Shown here: one piece after another, positions 61,302 to 64,000 of the stretch
Layout: the number at the start of each line of letters is the position of its first letter
How positions within the stretch are numbered: the first letter of the stretch is position 1
Origin: Halosimplex salinum
Lineage (GTDB): Archaea; Halobacteriota; Halobacteria; Halobacteriales; Haloarculaceae
NCBI RefSeq assembly: GCF_003730195.1
Contig: NZ_QWGG01000013.1
Span: forward strand, 1-64,000
Length of the DNA stretch: 64,000 nucleotides
Direction: 5' to 3'
The notes under the pieces: model-generated
What the model was told of the DNA's origin: nothing
Seen by the model: only the letters and a program-made list of their open reading frames with translations
The model's database searches: none
Program-made: the position numbers and the translations under genes

Positions 61302-61573
61302 AGGTCGACGTACTGTTCTTCCCACTCGCGACGCGCCTCGATCTCGCGGCGCCCGCGACGGGTGAGACTGTAGAAGTTGGTCCGACGGTCGCGTTGCCCC
61401 TTCTCGACGAGCCCCTTGTCGACGAGCGTGTCGAGGTTGGGGTAGAGCCGACCGTGGTGGATCTCCTTCTCGTAGTACTCCTCGAGTTCTTCCTTGATAG
61501 CGAGTCCGTGTGGTTCCTCCTTTCCCGCGATGACGTACAGCAGGTCACGCTGGAATCCTGTCAGGTCGTACAT
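61298..61573 (-). CDS. PadR-family transcriptional regulator
   Basis: The 91-aa winged-helix protein fits PadR: LTGFQRDLLYVIAGKEEPHGLAIKEELEEYY, then GRLYPNLDTLVDKGLVEKGQRDRRTNFYSLTRRGRREIEAR. The GRLYPNLDTL helix is the DNA-recognition helix of the family. The stop codons of this gene and of the AI-2E gene overlap in the palindrome CTAG (61298-61301). An inverted repeat ATATCC-N17-GGATAT just upstream may be its own operator. Confidence 0.9.
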   Translation of the reverse strand: MYDLTGFQRDLLYVIAGKEEPHGLAIKEELEEYYEKEIHHGRLYPNLDTLVDKGLVEKGQRDRRTNFYSLTRRGRREIEARREWEEQYVDL

Positions 61574-61578
61574 CGGTA

Positions 61579-61607
61579 ATATCCACCTGAAAGTTACTGT
61601 CGGATAT
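61579..61607. promoter_or_regulatory. Inverted repeat upstream of PadR gene, putative autoregulatory site
   Basis: ATATCC (61579-61584) and GGATAT (61602-61607) form an inverted repeat with 17 bases between. It lies 6-34 bases before the PadR ATG, next to an AGGTGG Shine-Dalgarno-like stretch and a TATTTAT-type promoter at about -40. PadR regulators often repress their own genes; binding here is an inference. Confidence 0.4.
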
Positions 61608-61825
61608 GCATAAATATATCGACTGATGATCTCTCTGGGGCCCACAATATCGGGGTTACTCGGCTGTTACTCCGTAACTAATAGGTAATTCGACTGATGT
61701 GAAATCGGTAGCTGTCGTATTCGTTGATTTTCAGGTATCACACTCGAAACGTTCTCTCGCGGGGACACGCCGGCGACTCGACGCTGATCGGCGACACTTA
61801 TCCTCCCAGGGGCCCTACACCCGGT

Positions 61826-62098
61826 ATGCCCGAAAAAGTGCTCTTCGAGGACGAGCGTCAGTTGCCCCGCACCGACGTCGCGGCGTACCTCAGGACCATC
61901 GCCGAGCGACTGGAGACCGGAGACTCGCTCACGCTCGAGTCCGGGTCCGACTCCTTCACCGTCGAAGTCCCGAACGACGTGGAGTTCGAGGTCAAAGTCG
62001 AGCGCGAAGGCCCGGCCGACGGCGACGGCGAGCTCGGGCTCGAACTCGAACTCGAGTGGGACGAGAACGCCGACGACGGCTCGCTCTCGATCCAGTAA
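61826..62098 (+). CDS. Amphi-Trp domain protein
   Basis: The 90-aa protein matches the haloarchaeal amphi-Trp domain: MPEKVLFEDERQLPRTDVAAYLRTIAERLETGDSLTLESG, then VEFEVKVERE and ELELEWDE. A CTTATCC box 24-30 bases before the ATG supports this start over an upstream in-frame ATG at 61724. The function of the family is unknown. Confidence 0.85.
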   Translation: MPEKVLFEDERQLPRTDVAAYLRTIAERLETGDSLTLESGSDSFTVEVPNDVEFEVKVEREGPADGDGELGLELELEWDENADDGSLSIQ

Positions 62099-62476
62099 CG
62101 CCGCCACCGCTCCTCCAGTGCTGTGTTCGACGGGCAGCGACGTCTCTCACGGTGGTAAGCATGGACTACTCTGATCGAACGGAGAACGGCGTCGCTCGTC
62201 GGTCGGTCACGAAAGGAATGGAAAGCGAACGCGTGGGTGAAAATCCCACGCGAACGCTTGCCGCCCTGAATTGGTCCCCGCTGACGCTTCGGCCCTCCAA
62301 GCGAAGCGTCGCCTGTATCTCTTGCCGGGAATAACTTAAAAGTACCGACCCAGGTGCGAAATCGGCGTCTCTCGACCACGGTGGCGGCGACCGGCCGCCA
62401 GTCGAGGGGCTCCCGTGAGCCGTTCAGTGAGGGGCCGACCGGGCGCATTTTAGTCGCTCGGGTGTAACTCGGAGAT
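62099..62476. other. 378-base noncoding gap with two strong hairpins
   Basis: The left end has no recognised feature. The central part holds two hairpins (62223-62259 and 62283-62310), and at 62328-62340 an AT-rich patch (AATAACTTAAAAG) reads as a promoter-like box on either strand. A CATTTTAG box at about 62447-62454 serves the gene at 62477. No protein is supported. Confidence 0.5.
62223..62310. ncRNA. Candidate structured RNA with two hairpins
   Basis: Hairpin 1 (62223-62259) pairs AAGCG with CGCTT and GCGTGGG with CCCACGC, with a symmetric 3x3 internal loop (AAC/GAA) and a 7-base apical loop. Hairpin 2 (62283-62310) pairs GACGCTTCG with CGAAGCGTC. Transcription direction is unclear: the AT-rich patch at 62328-62340 would be a promoter if read on the minus strand. 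It could be a small RNA or a remnant of an IS200/IS605-type element end. Confidence 0.35.
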
Positions 62477-63196
62477 ATGAAGATCCGCGGCGAGCGCGAG
62501 TGCCAGGCGTGTGGAACCCGCTGGTCGTACTACGAGACGGGGAGCGTGGTCTGTCCGGACTGCGGGAGTCTGCGGAGCGTCGGACTCGACGACCCGACCG
62601 AACACACGGCGAACCCCGCGAACCTCGACCTGACTGAGATACGCGCGCTGGTCGACGACGAACCCGTCGCGGACGTGGCCGAGGCGGCCGCCGAGCGCTG
62701 TCGGGAGTTCGTCCGCAAGAGCGGGTTCGTCAGCGGGGGCGCCCTCCAGGTGCTCGACGACACCTATCTCGCAGCCATCGAACTCCGGTACGCGGGCGAG
62801 GAGGTCGCGCGCTCGATGCGAGTCAGCGACGACGAGGAGTACTACGTCCTCGAACTCCTGCGCGGCGCCGACCGGGGCGAGCGCCCCCAGGCCGACGACG
62901 TGCCCGAGTCGCTGCGGTCTGCCCGCGGGCTCGCGTACGCGGAGGCCGTCGACGCCTACCGCGCGGACGTGCGCCGCTACCTCGACGACAACCCCGACGA
63001 GACCGCCCGCTCGCTCCTCGCGACGCTCCGCGATCACCAGAAGCGCATCGAAGCGCTCGACGGCGACGTCTCCGCGCGGACCGCCGGGGAACTCGTCTAC
63101 GTCGCCCGCGCCATCGGTCGCGCGCTGATCGACGACGACGAGACCGCCCTGGCCGAGGCCCAGCGCCGACTCGACGACTTCGAGGTCGCTCTGTAG
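62477..63196 (+). CDS. Zinc-ribbon protein, conserved haloarchaeal
   Basis: The 239-aa protein starts with a rubredoxin-like zinc ribbon (CQACGTRW at about residue 9, CPDCGS at about 26). The rest is an acidic helical domain with VLDDTYLAAIELRYAGEEVARSM and DHQKRIEALDGDVSARTAGELVYVARAIGRALI. It looks like a soluble haloarchaeal protein of unknown function. A TTTTAG box about 27 bases before the ATG supports the start. Confidence 0.78.
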   Translation: MKIRGERECQACGTRWSYYETGSVVCPDCGSLRSVGLDDPTEHTANPANLDLTEIRALVDDEPVADVAEAAAERCREFVRKSGFVSGGALQVLDDTYLAAIELRYAGEEVARSMRVSDDEEYYVLELLRGADRGERPQADDVPESLRSARGLAYAEAVDAYRADVRRYLDDNPDETARSLLATLRDHQKRIEALDGDVSARTAGELVYVARAIGRALIDDDETALAEAQRRLDDFEVAL

Positions 63197-63222
63197 AACG
63201 GCTCCGCGCCGGCCGGTCTCGA

Positions 63223-64000
63223 CTACTCCGACAGCGCGCTCTCGACGCCGGACTGCAGCGCGGCGGCGTTGACGGTGTTGTACAGCAACATCGCGCGGGT
63301 CATCGGCCCGACGCCGCCGGGGACGGGCGTGATGGCCGACGCCTTCGCCTCGACGCTGTCGAAGTCCACGTCGCCGACCAGTTCGTAGCCCTTCTCGTTG
63401 TCCGCGTCGACCTGGTTGATGCCCACGTCGACGACGACCGCCCCCTCGCCGACCATCGAGGCGTCGATCATCTCGGGGACGCCGGCGGCCGCGACGAGGA
63501 TGTCAGCGCTCCGGGTCTTCTCGGCGAGGTTCTCGGTCCGGGAGTGACACACCGTCGTCGTCGCGTTGCCGCCGTCGGCCTTCTGGATCAGGAGGTTTGC
63601 CATCGGCTTGCCGACGAGGCGCGAGCGGCCGACGACGACCGCGTCCTTGCCCTCGGTCTCGACGTCGGTGGCGGCGAGCAGGCGCTGGATGCCGTGGGGG
63701 GTACAGGGCTTGTACCGGGCGTCGCCGGCGACGAGGCGGCCGATGTTCTCCGGGTGGAGCCCGTCCACGTCCTTCTCGGGGTCGATGCTCCGCAGCACCC
63801 GGCGGTCGTCGACCTGGTCCGGGACTGGCATCTGCACGAGGATGCCGTTCACGTCGTCGTCCGCGTTCAACTCGTCGATAGTGTCGTAGAGCTCCTCGGC
63901 GGGCGCGTCGGAGTCCAGTTCGACGTCGACTGTGTCGATGCCGACCTCCTCGCAGTCGTTCTGTTTCATCGAGACGTACGTCTCGCTGGCCGGGTCGTCG
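63223..64000 (-). CDS. FolD, methylene-THF dehydrogenase/cyclohydrolase (partial, 5' end beyond window)
   Basis: The visible part covers the C-terminal three quarters of FolD, which interconverts methylene-, methenyl- and formyl-tetrahydrofolate. The frame stays open to the window edge, where DDPASETYVSMKQNDCEE contains the catalytic Tyr and Lys, so the gene starts beyond 64000 and not at the internal ATG at 63969. Other landmarks are VVGRSRLVGKPMANLL (NADP loop), DVGIN and PGGVGPMTRAML. Confidence 0.93.
   Translation of the reverse strand, partial: DDPASETYVSMKQNDCEEVGIDTVDVELDSDAPAEELYDTIDELNADDDVNGILVQMPVPDQVDDRRVLRSIDPEKDVDGLHPENIGRLVAGDARYKPCTPHGIQRLLAATDVETEGKDAVVVGRSRLVGKPMANLLIQKADGGNATTTVCHSRTENLAEKTRSADILVAAAGVPEMIDASMVGEGAVVVDVGINQVDADNEKGYELVGDVDFDSVEAKASAITPVPGGVGPMTRAMLLYNTVNAAALQSGVESALSE

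Overview
The window is chromosomal DNA of a halophilic archaeon (class Halobacteria). The evidence is high G+C, very acidic proteins, many leaderless genes with a TATA-like box 26-30 nt before the start codon, Tat lipoprotein signals, a PGF-CTERM surface protein, aIF1A, HalOD1-like and amphi-Trp proteins. I cannot name the genus from sequence alone.

Region 1 (about 834-31876) is a pectin and galacturonate locus. Surface-anchored Tat lipoproteins demethylate and cut pectin: a pectinesterase at 5485 and three family-1-type pectate lyases at 19341, 25624 and 27960. A peptide/oligosaccharide-type ABC importer (12223-19146: fused ATPases, two permeases, a small membrane protein, a solute-binding lipoprotein) would bring in oligogalacturonides. 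A signal-less GH28 polygalacturonase (30329) would release galacturonate inside the cell. A uronate dehydrogenase (6750), a beta-propeller lactonase (8780), three different enolase-superfamily dehydratases (834, 4272, 9978) and two DHDPS-family lyases/dehydratases (2184, 3191) fit an oxidative uronate route. A Gfo/Idh/MocA oxidoreductase and a large surface protein lie inside the locus. I see no regulator gene in it, but two long noncoding gaps share a near-identical 22-bp palindrome (ATTACAG-N8-CTGTAAT), which is a good operator candidate.

Region 2 (about 32400-64000) is mostly housekeeping: aIF1A, two isoprenoid/lipid enzymes, a GlpA-like oxidoreductase, a bacterial-type leucyl-tRNA synthetase, a CapA-like protein, msrA/msrB, membrane proteins, an aldo/keto reductase, an FKBP isomerase, a cytochrome P450, an aminotransferase, AI-2E and MgtC-type membrane proteins, a PadR regulator and folD (cut by the window end). 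Several genes are very small: a 52-aa acidic protein, and two overlapping zinc-finger proteins of 56 and 49 aa.

The most unusual noncoding feature is a dispersed repeat of about 260-350 bp, present three times (40916, 50929, 56867). Its terminal hairpin is conserved with paired compensatory base changes, which points to a structured RNA or a hairpin-ended mobile repeat. Copies 1 and 2 are in opposite orientation and share 58 identical bases. No tRNA, rRNA, CRISPR array or intact insertion sequence was seen.
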